Of a stretch of 64,000 bases of DNA, positions 1 through 7,603 are shown one piece after another (position 1 is the first letter of the stretch; every line of letters begins with the position of its first letter). Location: positions 124,001 through 188,000 of the forward strand of contig NZ_LGKP01000011.1 of NCBI RefSeq assembly GCF_001306135.1, written 5' to 3'. Made by a program: the position numbers and the translations under genes. This stretch comes from Herpetosiphon geysericola (GTDB taxonomy: Bacteria; Chloroflexota; Chloroflexia; Chloroflexales; Herpetosiphonaceae). The notes beneath the pieces are model-generated. The model was not told the DNA's origin. It saw only the letters and a list, made by a program, of their open reading frames with translations, and searched no databases.

Positions 1-2
1 CC

Positions 3-1304
3 GATTACACCATGCTCTTTGGGGCTGGCAATAGCGGGGCCGATGGCGAAGTTGGTGAGATGGGTTTTTGTACTGGAGGCAATGGCGTGGTCGATCCCGA
101 TTCGCTGTTGACCCCAGCCACTGCCAAGAATGTGATTACGGTTGGAGCTAGTGAAAGCCCACGCCCAACTGGTGGGTTTACCAGTTTGCCTTGGCTTTTG
201 CTGAGCTTTTGTTTTGCAACCGAGCCAATTCTTTCGGATACCCTTTCCGACGATGCCAACGGGATGGCGGCGTTTTCATCGCGCGGGCCAACTGACGATG
301 GCCGGATCAAGCCTGATTTAGTCGCACCTGGGACGAATATCGTTTCTACCCGATCATATGGTAGTGGCGCGACGACTTTATGGGGTGTGCACGAAACCAA
401 TGGCAACTATGTCTACTCTGGTGGTACTTCGATGGCAACGCCCTTGGTTGCTGGCACGGTTGCGTTGATTCGCGAATGGCTGGCAACCGAAGGGTTGAGC
501 ACTCCCAGCGCAGCAGTGATTAAATCCATTGCTCTGAATACGACCGTGGATATTGCCCCAGGCCAATATGGCACTGGCGTAACCCAAGAAATTCCCTACA
601 ATCGCCCAAATAGTGTGGCTGGTTGGGGGCGCAGCAATTTGAGCTTTATCACCAATGCAGCGCCCTATGATCTTTGGGTCGATGATCATGCCGCAGGCTT
701 GAGCACTGGCCAAACAGTGAACTACAACCACACCATGAGCCAACCATTAACCGTCTTGACCAATAGCCAACCATTGCGGGTAATGCTCAACTGGACTGAT
801 CCACCAGCATCGTTGGCTGCTGCCCAACAATTGGTCAATGATCTTGATTTGGTGGTGATTGGGCCTGATGGCACGCGCTACTATGGCAACAATCAGAGCA
901 CTGGCGATCGGACTAATAATCTCGAAGGCGTGATTATTAATACGCCGCAACTTGGCGCTTATCGAATTGAGGTTATTGCCCATAATGTGCCGATTGCCAG
1001 TCAAGCCTATGGTTTAGCTGTTGCTGGGCCATTCCGCGAAGGCGACGGCGGCGGTACGCCAACCCCAACAACTGGCCCAACCACCACGCCAACGACTGGG
1101 CCGACCAACACAGCAACCGCAACCAATCCACCAACGATCACGGTGAGCAACACGCCAACCGCGACAACCGCACCAAGCAATACGCCGACAGCGACAACCG
1201 CACCAAGCAACACGCCGACGGCGACAACCGCGCCAACCAACACCGCAACCAGCACAGTTGTGGTAAGCCAGCACGCGGTTTGGATTCCGTGGGCTAGTAA
1301 ATAA
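3..1304 (+). CDS. Secreted subtilisin-like serine protease (S8), 5' end outside window
   Basis: This is the C-terminal part of an extracellular S8 peptidase. The reading frame is open to the window edge, so the catalytic Asp and His lie upstream. The oxyanion-hole Asn sits in GAGNSG near the start, and the catalytic Ser is in GTSMATP at about 430 bp. After the catalytic domain comes a beta-rich domain (about 690-1040) with the pattern LVNDLDLVVIGPDGTRYYGN, typical of KP-43-like subtilases. A Thr/Pro-rich linker made of 30-bp repeats follows, and the protein ends in a short hydrophobic tail (HAVWIPWASK). The linker and tail suggest surface tethering or sorting, which is inference. A strong intrinsic terminator follows the stop. 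Family assignment is firm; the substrate is unknown. Confidence 0.93.
   Translation, partial: DYTMLFGAGNSGADGEVGEMGFCTGGNGVVDPDSLLTPATAKNVITVGASESPRPTGGFTSLPWLLLSFCFATEPILSDTLSDDANGMAAFSSRGPTDDGRIKPDLVAPGTNIVSTRSYGSGATTLWGVHETNGNYVYSGGTSMATPLVAGTVALIREWLATEGLSTPSAAVIKSIALNTTVDIAPGQYGTGVTQEIPYNRPNSVAGWGRSNLSFITNAAPYDLWVDDHAAGLSTGQTVNYNHTMSQPLTVLTNSQPLRVMLNWTDPPASLAAAQQLVNDLDLVVIGPDGTRYYGNNQSTGDRTNNLEGVIINTPQLGAYRIEVIAHNVPIASQAYGLAVAGPFREGDGGGTPTPTTGPTTTPTTGPTNTATATNPPTITVSNTPTATTAPSNTPTATTAPSNTPTATTAPTNTATSTVVVSQHAVWIPWASK
1149..1238 (+). repeat. Three 30-bp tandem repeats coding a TPTATTAPSN linker
   Basis: Three in-frame 30-bp units (1149-1178, 1179-1208, 1209-1238) encode NTPTATTAPS-type decapeptides in the protease linker. 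They differ mainly at third codon positions, so the peptide is conserved while the DNA has drifted. Such units can expand or contract by slippage. Confidence 0.9.
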
Positions 1305-1316
1305 CTTCCATTCATC

Positions 1317-1355
1317 CAAAACCGCGATCAAACGTTTGATCGCGGTTTTGTTTTG
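1317..1355 (+). terminator. Intrinsic terminator after the subtilase
   Basis: A perfect palindrome covers 1317-1350, with core arms CCGCGATCAAAC and its complement meeting between 1333 and 1334. It is flanked by AAAA on the left and TTTTGTTTT on the right. It separates the protease from the TetR operon promoter 20 bp downstream. Confidence 0.9.
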
Positions 1356-1369
1356 CCCAAAAATCACCC

Positions 1370-1398
1370 TTGACAGCCCAATCAGCATTCTTTATACT
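1370..1398 (+). promoter_or_regulatory. Sigma70-type promoter of the TetR-ABC operon
   Basis: TTGACA at 1370-1375 and TATACT at 1393-1398 are separated by exactly 17 bp, close to the bacterial consensus. The operator palindrome begins at the next base, so a bound repressor would cover the transcription start. Confidence 0.9.
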
Positions 1399-1420
1399 CT
1401 TGATTGAACGTTCAATCAAG
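1399..1420 (+). promoter_or_regulatory. 22-bp palindromic operator, probably for the adjacent TetR regulator
   Basis: This is a perfect inverted repeat with 11-bp arms (CTTGATTGAAC and its complement) and no spacer. It lies between the -10 box and the ribosome binding site (TTGGAG) of the TetR gene. Its position and symmetry fit autorepression, the usual TetR arrangement; binding itself is inferred. Confidence 0.85.
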
Positions 1421-1435
1421 TTTTTGGAGTAGCAT

Positions 1436-2044
1436 ATGACTGATGACCAAGGCGAGCGCCGCGCGGCGATTTTGGAGGCAGCGCGGGCTGAATTTGCTGA
1501 AAAAGGCTTTCGAGGCGCTACGATCAAATCGATTGCGACGCGGGCCAACATTCAGTCGCCAGCCTTGATTTATTGGTATTTTCCGAATAAAGAAGCCTTG
1601 CTTGAGGCAGTGATGCAAGGCCAAATGCCGTTTTTGCAAACCACCCAAGCGCTTGATGCCTTGCTTGAACGTGAGCCAAGCCAATTGCTGCCACTTCTGG
1701 CCAAAGGCTATTTGCAAGCAGGCGATAATCAGCGCACCGTGCAGATAATGCGGGTTATCTTGGGCGAAATGCTGCTTGGGCGCAACCCAACCGATGTGCT
1801 CAACCAGCAGTTTGTGCCACAGGTCAAGCAATTTTTGGAGCGCTATTTTCACCATCAAATTCAGCTTGGCCGCATGCGCGCGCACGATACCCGCGCCAGT
1901 AGTCGGGCTTTTATGGGGATGTTAATGCCACAAATGCTGAGCAAGGTTATTTTTCCTAGCCTCCAAGCAGACGGCTTAACCGACGACGAACATATTGCAA
2001 CCACGATTGAAATTTTCCTGAATGGACTCAAGCCAAAGGAGTAA
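1436..2044 (+). CDS. TetR/AcrR-family transcriptional repressor
   Basis: A 202-residue one-component regulator. The N-terminal HTH (about residues 8-55) shows the family pattern: ILEAARAEFAEKGFRGATIKSIATRA, then ALIYWYFPNKEALL. The C-terminal ligand domain carries the signature of AcrR-like proteins but no recognisable ligand clue. It is the first gene of an operon with an ABC exporter ATPase (5-bp gap) and permease, so the likely job is to derepress export when a toxic or signalling ligand binds. A perfect 22-bp palindrome at the promoter is the probable operator. The family is certain; the ligand and exported substrate are unknown. Confidence 0.95.
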   Translation: MTDDQGERRAAILEAARAEFAEKGFRGATIKSIATRANIQSPALIYWYFPNKEALLEAVMQGQMPFLQTTQALDALLEREPSQLLPLLAKGYLQAGDNQRTVQIMRVILGEMLLGRNPTDVLNQQFVPQVKQFLERYFHHQIQLGRMRAHDTRASSRAFMGMLMPQMLSKVIFPSLQADGLTDDEHIATTIEIFLNGLKPKE

Positions 2045-2048
2045 ACCC

Positions 2049-2903
2049 ATGAACGCAGTTGAAGTTCGGGGTCTCACCAAACGTTACGGCAATGTCCACG
2101 CCCTCCAAGGCATCGATTTAAGCGTGCCTGAAGGCATGATTTTTGGCTTACTTGGTGCAAATGGCGCAGGCAAATCGACCTTAATCAAAGCTTTGGTTGG
2201 CGCACTCAAGCCCAACAGCGGCGAATGGCAGGTGCTTGGTCTGAATCCATTACGGGATCAAGCCAAATTGCGCGCATTAATTGGCTATATGCCTCAAGGT
2301 GTAGCGCTCTACGAAGATCTTTCGGCGCGCGAAAATTTACGTTTTTTTGGCAGTGCGCACGGCGTACCAGAATTAGAGCAACGGATTCAAGCAGCGCTGG
2401 AATTTACCGAATTGACCAGCCGTGCTGAGCATGCGGTCTATGGCTTTTCTGGTGGCATGAAAAAGCGGGTTTCGTTGGCCTGCGCGTTGTTGCACCAACC
2501 ACGTATGCTGTTTCTCGATGAACCAACGGCGGCGGTCGATCCGCATCTCAAGGTGCGTTCGTGGCAACTTTTTCGCGAATTGGCCAACGCTGGCACAACC
2601 CTGTTTATTAGCACCCACTTGATGGATGAAGCGCTGCTCTGCGATCGCCTCGCCATTCAGCAAGCTGGCAAAATTTTGATTGTCGACACGCCGCAGGCAA
2701 TTTTGGAGCATGGTCAAACTCAATTAACCATCGAACAAGCTGGACAAACCAACACCCAGCAAATCGCCAGCACGCCCAGCGCCTTGGCTGAATGCTTGCG
2801 TGGCTATGGGCTTAATCCAGCAGTGCAAGCCATTGCCTTGCAACCAGATTCATTAGAAACGATTGTGTTGCGCATGCTGCAAAAAAGCGAGGTGGCCAAA
2901 TGA
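2049..2903 (+). CDS. ABC exporter ATP-binding protein
   Basis: A 284-residue ATPase of the ABC-2 drug/antibiotic exporter type. Walker A is GANGAGKST, the signature is FSGGMKKR, Walker B is MLFLDEPT, and the H-loop follows in FISTHLMD. The start at 2049 is chosen because AAAGGAG lies just upstream; an in-frame upstream start at 2022 would lie inside the TetR gene. The last four bases overlap the permease start (ATGA), so the two are translationally coupled. A C-terminal extension of about 70 residues follows the NBD. It should energise the membrane partner encoded next. Confidence 0.95.
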   Translation: MNAVEVRGLTKRYGNVHALQGIDLSVPEGMIFGLLGANGAGKSTLIKALVGALKPNSGEWQVLGLNPLRDQAKLRALIGYMPQGVALYEDLSARENLRFFGSAHGVPELEQRIQAALEFTELTSRAEHAVYGFSGGMKKRVSLACALLHQPRMLFLDEPTAAVDPHLKVRSWQLFRELANAGTTLFISTHLMDEALLCDRLAIQQAGKILIVDTPQAILEHGQTQLTIEQAGQTNTQQIASTPSALAECLRGYGLNPAVQAIALQPDSLETIVLRMLQKSEVAK

Positions 2904-3637
2904 GCAGAATTTTGATTGTTGCCAAACGAGTATTAACCCAATTACGCCACGATAAACGTTTGCTTGGACTGTCGGTGATGGCTCCATTATTAATTATTTA
3001 TCTGTTGAAAATTTTCTTCGATACCATGCCCAAGGGCTTCAACAATGCCCGTTACGTTATGCCGATTACGGCGTTTATGGTGCATTTTTTGGCCTTCTTG
3101 CTGTGTGCAATTGTGTTGGTGCAGGAGCGTACCGCTGGAACCCTAGAGCGCATGTTTATCAATGGCTTTCGGCGGATCGAGATTATTGGTGGCTATGTGC
3201 TGGGCTACATTCTGCTGGCCACATTTCAAGCCATGATTGCCTTGGCCGAGGCCTTATGGCTATTTGATTTGAGCTATGCTTGGGGTGATTTGGCGCTGTT
3301 GTTTGGGGTGATTTGGCTTTTAGCAATCACATCGGTGATGTTGGGGATGTTTATCTCGACCTTTGCTCGCCACGAAGGCCAAGTGTTTCCGTTTATTCCA
3401 TTAATAATCTTGCCATCGGTATTTCTTTCTGGCTTGTTGATCAATCCTGAGCAACTGCCAACGTGGGCCAATTGGCTTGGCCATGCGTTTCCGTTGTTCT
3501 ATGCCAACGATGCAATTCAAGAAATTATTGGCAAAACGCCAAGTTCCAGCGTTATTTGGACGAATATTGTGATTTTGCTTGGCTATGGCTTATTTTTATT
3601 AACCTTGGCCTCGCGCACCTTGAAAGATGTTGAATGA
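2900..3637 (+). CDS. ABC-2 type exporter permease
   Basis: A 245-residue membrane protein with about six transmembrane segments. The ABC-2 permease signature region is LVQERTAGTLERMFINGFRR after TM2. The long stretch near residues 160-185 (PFIPLIILPSVFLSGLLINPEQLP) is the usual re-entrant or periplasmic feature of DrrB/NodJ-like permeases. It pairs with the ATPase encoded upstream through a 4-bp overlap. The substrate cannot be read from the sequence. Transcription probably ends in the CACGAAG hairpin that starts three bases after the stop. Confidence 0.93.
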   Translation: MSRILIVAKRVLTQLRHDKRLLGLSVMAPLLIIYLLKIFFDTMPKGFNNARYVMPITAFMVHFLAFLLCAIVLVQERTAGTLERMFINGFRRIEIIGGYVLGYILLATFQAMIALAEALWLFDLSYAWGDLALLFGVIWLLAITSVMLGMFISTFARHEGQVFPFIPLIILPSVFLSGLLINPEQLPTWANWLGHAFPLFYANDAIQEIIGKTPSSSVIWTNIVILLGYGLFLLTLASRTLKDVE

Positions 3638-3639
3638 AT

Positions 3640-3706
3640 GATCCACGAAGAGCACGAAGAACCACGAAGGTTAATTACTTCGTGCTCTTCGTGCTCTTCG
3701 TGGATC
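3640..3706. repeat. CACGAAG repeats arranged as a 21-bp stem hairpin
   Basis: Left arm 3640-3660 (GATCCACGAAGAGCACGAAG...) is the exact reverse complement of 3686-3706. Inside it, CACGAAG (3663-3669) pairs with CTTCGTG (3678-3684). The hairpin lies between convergent genes and could stop transcription from both sides, although neither side has a real T-tract. The units belong to the dispersed CACGAAG family found in other gaps of this window. Confidence 0.9.
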
Positions 3707-3723
3707 AAAACGAAAGCTAATTC

Positions 3724-4839
3724 CTACTGATAACTTACATTATCCAAACTGGGCATGGCAGCGATCCAGATTGGGCCAGCAGGAAAGACAATTTCAGCCT
3801 CAGCGCTATCGTAAAAGCGCAATGGCGCTGATTCGCTAGTTTTGCGCCACGTTGCTGTTTGCAGCGAACCATTGGCGAAAACCAAGGCGCGACCTTCGCC
3901 AACCACTTGCTGATCGATGCGGCCTTTGTCGTCGCCGATAATTGGCGCTTCGAAAACTTCCATCGTCACGATGCTTTTGAAGGTCAGTTGTTGCTCACTT
4001 ACCGCGTCGATATGCGGCCTGCCGCGGCGCAAACGAGCATATTCGTTGGTGTCTTGGTTGTAGCGCCAGCCAGCAGGATCGTCGGGGTAGATGAAGAAAT
4101 AATCGATGGTGCTAATTGGCTCAGCAACTGGCGCTTCAGGCTCAAACAAATAGCCAACCTCGCTCACATCTGCTTCGGCGCTGGAGCTAGCGCGCTCGGC
4201 GACATACTTGCCAATTTCTGCAGCGCTAGTATACAAATTATGCGGAGCTTCGCGTTGCAACGAACGGCGCGAATAATCGAAGATCTGACGGCCTTCTAAG
4301 CTCACCAAATCAATATCAATCACCAAATCGTTGCCGTCGGCTACCAAGCGCTCCAAGCCCTCGGGGCTACCACCAGCGTGGGTATAAACCGCACGAAAGC
4401 CCATGGCCCACTGCACAAAGTAGAGCCGTGCAGAGCGGACTGGCCCTAAATCGCCTGCAACTTCAACCAAATCGGGAGTGAAAACCGCCATATAGCGGGT
4501 GACGCCATACTCGGCCAAGGCCTCAAACACAATCGCTGCTTGGTCTAAGCCAGTTTGCGGATAGGCCGCTGGAAAGTTGTCGATCATCGTGATGTATGGG
4601 CGTTGGGTGAGCGTGCCACGCGCCATGGCAGGCCGCCCAGTGCGTGGGTCGCTACTGATCGGTGTAGCTGTTGGCACAAGGGTTGGGCTTGGTGGCGTGG
4701 TTGCGGTTGGCGCAAGCGTTGGGCTTGGCTGTGTTGTCGCGGTTGGGCTGGGTTGGGCTGGCACAGTCGCAGTTGGTGCTCCGGTTGTGCTGCACGCTGC
4801 TAGGATTAACAGCAAAATGATAAAAAACCATCGACGCAT
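3724..4839 (-). CDS. DUF3048 (YerB-like) lipoprotein
   Basis: A 371-residue predicted lipoprotein. The signal peptide ends in the lipobox LAAC (Cys16), followed by a linker of Thr/Pro repeats (residues 20-60). The remaining region matches the DUF3048 pattern of Bacillus YerB: RPYITMIDNFPAAYPQTGLD, then ALAEYGVTRYMAVF and GPVRSARLYFVQWA. YerB-like proteins are surface-anchored and of unknown biochemical role. It stands alone on the minus strand, downstream of a membrane protein gene, 46 bp away. Family assignment is good; no function is claimed. Confidence 0.88.
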   Translation of the reverse strand: MRRWFFIILLLILAACSTTGAPTATVPAQPSPTATTQPSPTLAPTATTPPSPTLVPTATPISSDPRTGRPAMARGTLTQRPYITMIDNFPAAYPQTGLDQAAIVFEALAEYGVTRYMAVFTPDLVEVAGDLGPVRSARLYFVQWAMGFRAVYTHAGGSPEGLERLVADGNDLVIDIDLVSLEGRQIFDYSRRSLQREAPHNLYTSAAEIGKYVAERASSSAEADVSEVGYLFEPEAPVAEPISTIDYFFIYPDDPAGWRYNQDTNEYARLRRGRPHIDAVSEQQLTFKSIVTMEVFEAPIIGDDKGRIDQQVVGEGRALVFANGSLQTATWRKTSESAPLRFYDSAEAEIVFPAGPIWIAAMPSLDNVSYQ

Positions 4840-4885
4840 GCAAAAACCCCCTGACGCTGAACATTCAGATTATGATTAATCAGAT

Positions 4886-6259
4886 CTATGGGCGCGAAAA
4901 GACCTGATAGGTTTGATTTTGGCTTACTATTTGCCAATTATCTGTTTGTAAATTTTTGGCAATCGGGCTATCAATTTCAACTAAGGCACATTTAATTTGA
5001 TATTGATCAAACAATGGCTTGTATACACCATTATCTTCAGTTTGCATATTGCTATTCATAAAATCTCTTGGATATGGATCAAAGCGATTATCAATAAATA
5101 CTGGCCGTTCAGGCAAATACCAAATCAAATCACCGCCACTATTATAGGAATTGTAAATATTTCCCGAGCAATTTTTGATTGAATCGAGAATTGATTGCGA
5201 TAGTAATGGTGTGCGTTGAATCCAGCTAAAAGTAACTAAACTGATTGCGATAATCGCCGTTAGGCCTAAGATAACTCCTTGCATTGGCTCGAATGCACTG
5301 GTTTTGCTTGGTTTATAGGGTGTAGCTGCAAACATTTTGAATAATAACAAGACTGCTAGTACATCAAAAAATACATTTTGGCGTACTGAACGAAATGCCA
5401 TAAAGCCAAATAAAATCGTAGCCAAGGCTAAAAACCATTCGTAATTGGTGCTTGGCTTATAGCGCCGTCGATACCAGGTTAATCCAACAACCAGAACCAG
5501 CAAGAAATAGGGATAGCTGGCAAGGCTGGTAAAGCGTTGCGGTTGCCATTCTTCAATATAGGCATAGGTGCTGCTATCGAGCGAATTGAGCGTAAAGAGC
5601 CATAATTCATAGCCATGAGGATTACATAAGCTAGCGAGAAATGAAAGCGCACTGATTGCTAGCCAGCGTACAACATCTTGGCGTTGCACAATATTTACGG
5701 TGGTAATAATGCCAATTAGCACCATCCCAACCACAAAGCCAGCATGCAGATTGGCCCAAACCAACATGAATGGGATAATCCACCAGTGATATTTCCGCTG
5801 CTGAATCATCAAAATTAACAGAACAAATAAAAAAATGGTGATAATTTGTGGTCGAATACTCCAACCTTTAACATTATCAACAATTCCTAGCGTTAATAAT
5901 AAAATTGCTAATTTAGGGTTGATTTTTTCTGAACGATAAATTAAATACCATGTACAGAAAATAATGCTAGCAAATACTGCAACCAATAATGGATAACTCC
6001 CAATTGCATATACTATATACATAATTGTTTGGGTTAACCATTCATGATTTGGCCAAAAATTACCTTGATTTGTCCAACTATAGAGATCAGTGGTGATAAT
6101 TGTGCGTTGCTGGACAATATCTTGGCCTGTGCGCAATAACCACCACGTATCACTTTGTAATGGAACGAGTAATGCCATCCCTAGTAACATGAGGCCAGAA
6201 ATCCATAACAGAAACCGATCAAACGACCATTCTTGTGGTTTGAACCAAGCTTTGATCAT
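4886..6259 (-). CDS. Polytopic membrane protein, GT-C glycosyltransferase-like
   Basis: A 457-residue protein with roughly ten transmembrane helices. After TM1 comes an external loop with the acidic motif SDTWWLLRTGQDI (residues 36-48), then DLYSWTNQG and WPNHEWLTQ. This layout is typical of GT-C-fold membrane glycosyltransferases that use lipid-linked sugars. A C-terminal extracytoplasmic domain of about 100 residues (from GNIYNSYNSGGDLIWYLPER) is also seen in such proteins. It lies 52 bp downstream of the Wzt-like ATPase gene, which suggests a role in surface glycan assembly. Its bases are more A+T-rich than its neighbours. Fold-level inference only; the exact activity is unknown. Confidence 0.6.
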   Translation of the reverse strand: MIKAWFKPQEWSFDRFLLWISGLMLLGMALLVPLQSDTWWLLRTGQDIVQQRTIITTDLYSWTNQGNFWPNHEWLTQTIMYIVYAIGSYPLLVAVFASIIFCTWYLIYRSEKINPKLAILLLTLGIVDNVKGWSIRPQIITIFLFVLLILMIQQRKYHWWIIPFMLVWANLHAGFVVGMVLIGIITTVNIVQRQDVVRWLAISALSFLASLCNPHGYELWLFTLNSLDSSTYAYIEEWQPQRFTSLASYPYFLLVLVVGLTWYRRRYKPSTNYEWFLALATILFGFMAFRSVRQNVFFDVLAVLLLFKMFAATPYKPSKTSAFEPMQGVILGLTAIIAISLVTFSWIQRTPLLSQSILDSIKNCSGNIYNSYNSGGDLIWYLPERPVFIDNRFDPYPRDFMNSNMQTEDNGVYKPLFDQYQIKCALVEIDSPIAKNLQTDNWQIVSQNQTYQVFSRP

Positions 6260-6311
6260 AGAGTTTTCCCCGTGCTAAAAATCGAGGGCTTAGCTAATTC
6301 CATTATGTTGC

Positions 6312-7595
6312 TTATTTATGCCAATGCCATTGCGAAGGAATGTAAATTGCGCCAAATTGCTCGCCAATCGAAGCAGCATAGACCCGCAAATCGTGCTTGC
6401 GATCGTGATGATCATACGGATGGGTCAGGGTGTGATCGTACAAGGCAACCGAAAGCTCGTAATTGCCTTCGAGCAGCGGCAAATTTTCGATGTGATAATC
6501 GACATAGCCTTGTTCGGCAATTTCGGGAATTTCGAGGCCAGCAAAACGCGAATTTGGCCCATTGATATGAAAGCCAGTTCGATGATGAATCGCAACCCCA
6601 AAAACTGGTTTTTCAATTGGCTCGTGCGCTTGATAGTGCATGCGAATGGTTAAGGCTTGGCCGGTGGTCGCGGTCTGAATCTCTTCGCCAGCGGCGTTGA
6701 GCAATTCAACCTTATAGATTTCGGCCTCGTGGCTACCCCAACGCCGAGGATCGAATTCGACAGCTGGCTCGGGCGCTACTGCTTCGCTTTCAGTTTCGCT
6801 GCTGCCAACTTCTGGCTCAGGAGCTTCAGCGGCTTTTTCGGCCTCAATTCGCTCTGCATCACGTTGGTTAGTTTCGGCCAAATAGTCATCGATGGTTTCG
6901 GTTGGCGTGCTGTCGGTCATCAAATTGCCATGATGAAACCACAAGGCGCGGTCGCACAAATCGCGCACTTGGCCCATGGCGTGTGAAACAAACAAAATCG
7001 TCTTGCCACGGCGCTTGAGTTGATAAATGCGGTCGAGACATTTGCGCTGGAACAACTCATCGCCAACTGCGAGCACTTCGTCGGTAATCAAAATATCGGG
7101 ATCGACGTTGATTGCCACAGCAAAGCCCAAGCGCATATACATTCCCGATGAATAGTGCTTGACGGGCATATCGATAAATTCTTCTAGCTCGGAGAAGCGA
7201 ATGATTGCTGGGACTTTTTCGGCCATTTCGGCGCGACTGAATCCAAGCAGCGAGCCATTCAAAAAGATATTTTCGCGGCCTGTCAGGTCGGGGTGAAAGC
7301 CAGAACCAAGCTCCAGCAAGGCCGAAACCCGCCCATCGACCACCACCTTGCCACTGTTGGGTTGCAAAATGCGCGTAATTAATTTGAGGGTTGTCGATTT
7401 ACCAGAACCGTTGTGGCCAATCAGGCCAACCGTTTCACCACGATTGATCGTAAAACTTACATCGCGCAAGGCCCAAAAATCTTCGTCGGGAACTGCTTGG
7501 GGCTTGAACAAGCCTGCGATACGTTCCTGAATGCTATTGCGCCGATCGCGCTTGATCGTAAAATGCTTGGAGACGTTTTCAAAAATAATCATCAT
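6312..7595 (-). CDS. Wzt-like polysaccharide ABC exporter ATPase
   Basis: A 427-residue ATPase of the O-antigen/teichoic acid exporter class. The NBD (1-230) has Walker A GHNGSGKST, signature HYSSGM, Walker B ILITDE and switch His in FVSHAMG. An acidic linker (Glu/Ala-rich, about 235-275) leads to a C-terminal beta-sandwich domain (about 285-425), as in Wzt proteins that recognise a modified glycan terminus. The partner permease is encoded 8 bp upstream. The first ATG at 7595 is followed directly by a second at 7592, which is better spaced from GCGAGG. It should drive export of an undecaprenyl-linked polysaccharide. Confidence 0.92.
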   Translation of the reverse strand: MMIIFENVSKHFTIKRDRRNSIQERIAGLFKPQAVPDEDFWALRDVSFTINRGETVGLIGHNGSGKSTTLKLITRILQPNSGKVVVDGRVSALLELGSGFHPDLTGRENIFLNGSLLGFSRAEMAEKVPAIIRFSELEEFIDMPVKHYSSGMYMRLGFAVAINVDPDILITDEVLAVGDELFQRKCLDRIYQLKRRGKTILFVSHAMGQVRDLCDRALWFHHGNLMTDSTPTETIDDYLAETNQRDAERIEAEKAAEAPEPEVGSSETESEAVAPEPAVEFDPRRWGSHEAEIYKVELLNAAGEEIQTATTGQALTIRMHYQAHEPIEKPVFGVAIHHRTGFHINGPNSRFAGLEIPEIAEQGYVDYHIENLPLLEGNYELSVALYDHTLTHPYDHHDRKHDLRVYAASIGEQFGAIYIPSQWHWHK

Positions 7596-7603
7596 TGCCT
7601 CGC

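Noticed and set aside
1007-1388. Long open frames opposite the Thr/Pro linker of the subtilase
   Set aside because: They are antisense to a repetitive coding linker; the Val/Gly- or Cys/Trp-rich products have no start signal and no family.
4555-4879. Open frames opposite the lipoprotein linker
   Set aside because: Mirror images of the TPT-type linker of the DUF3048 lipoprotein; composition artefact.
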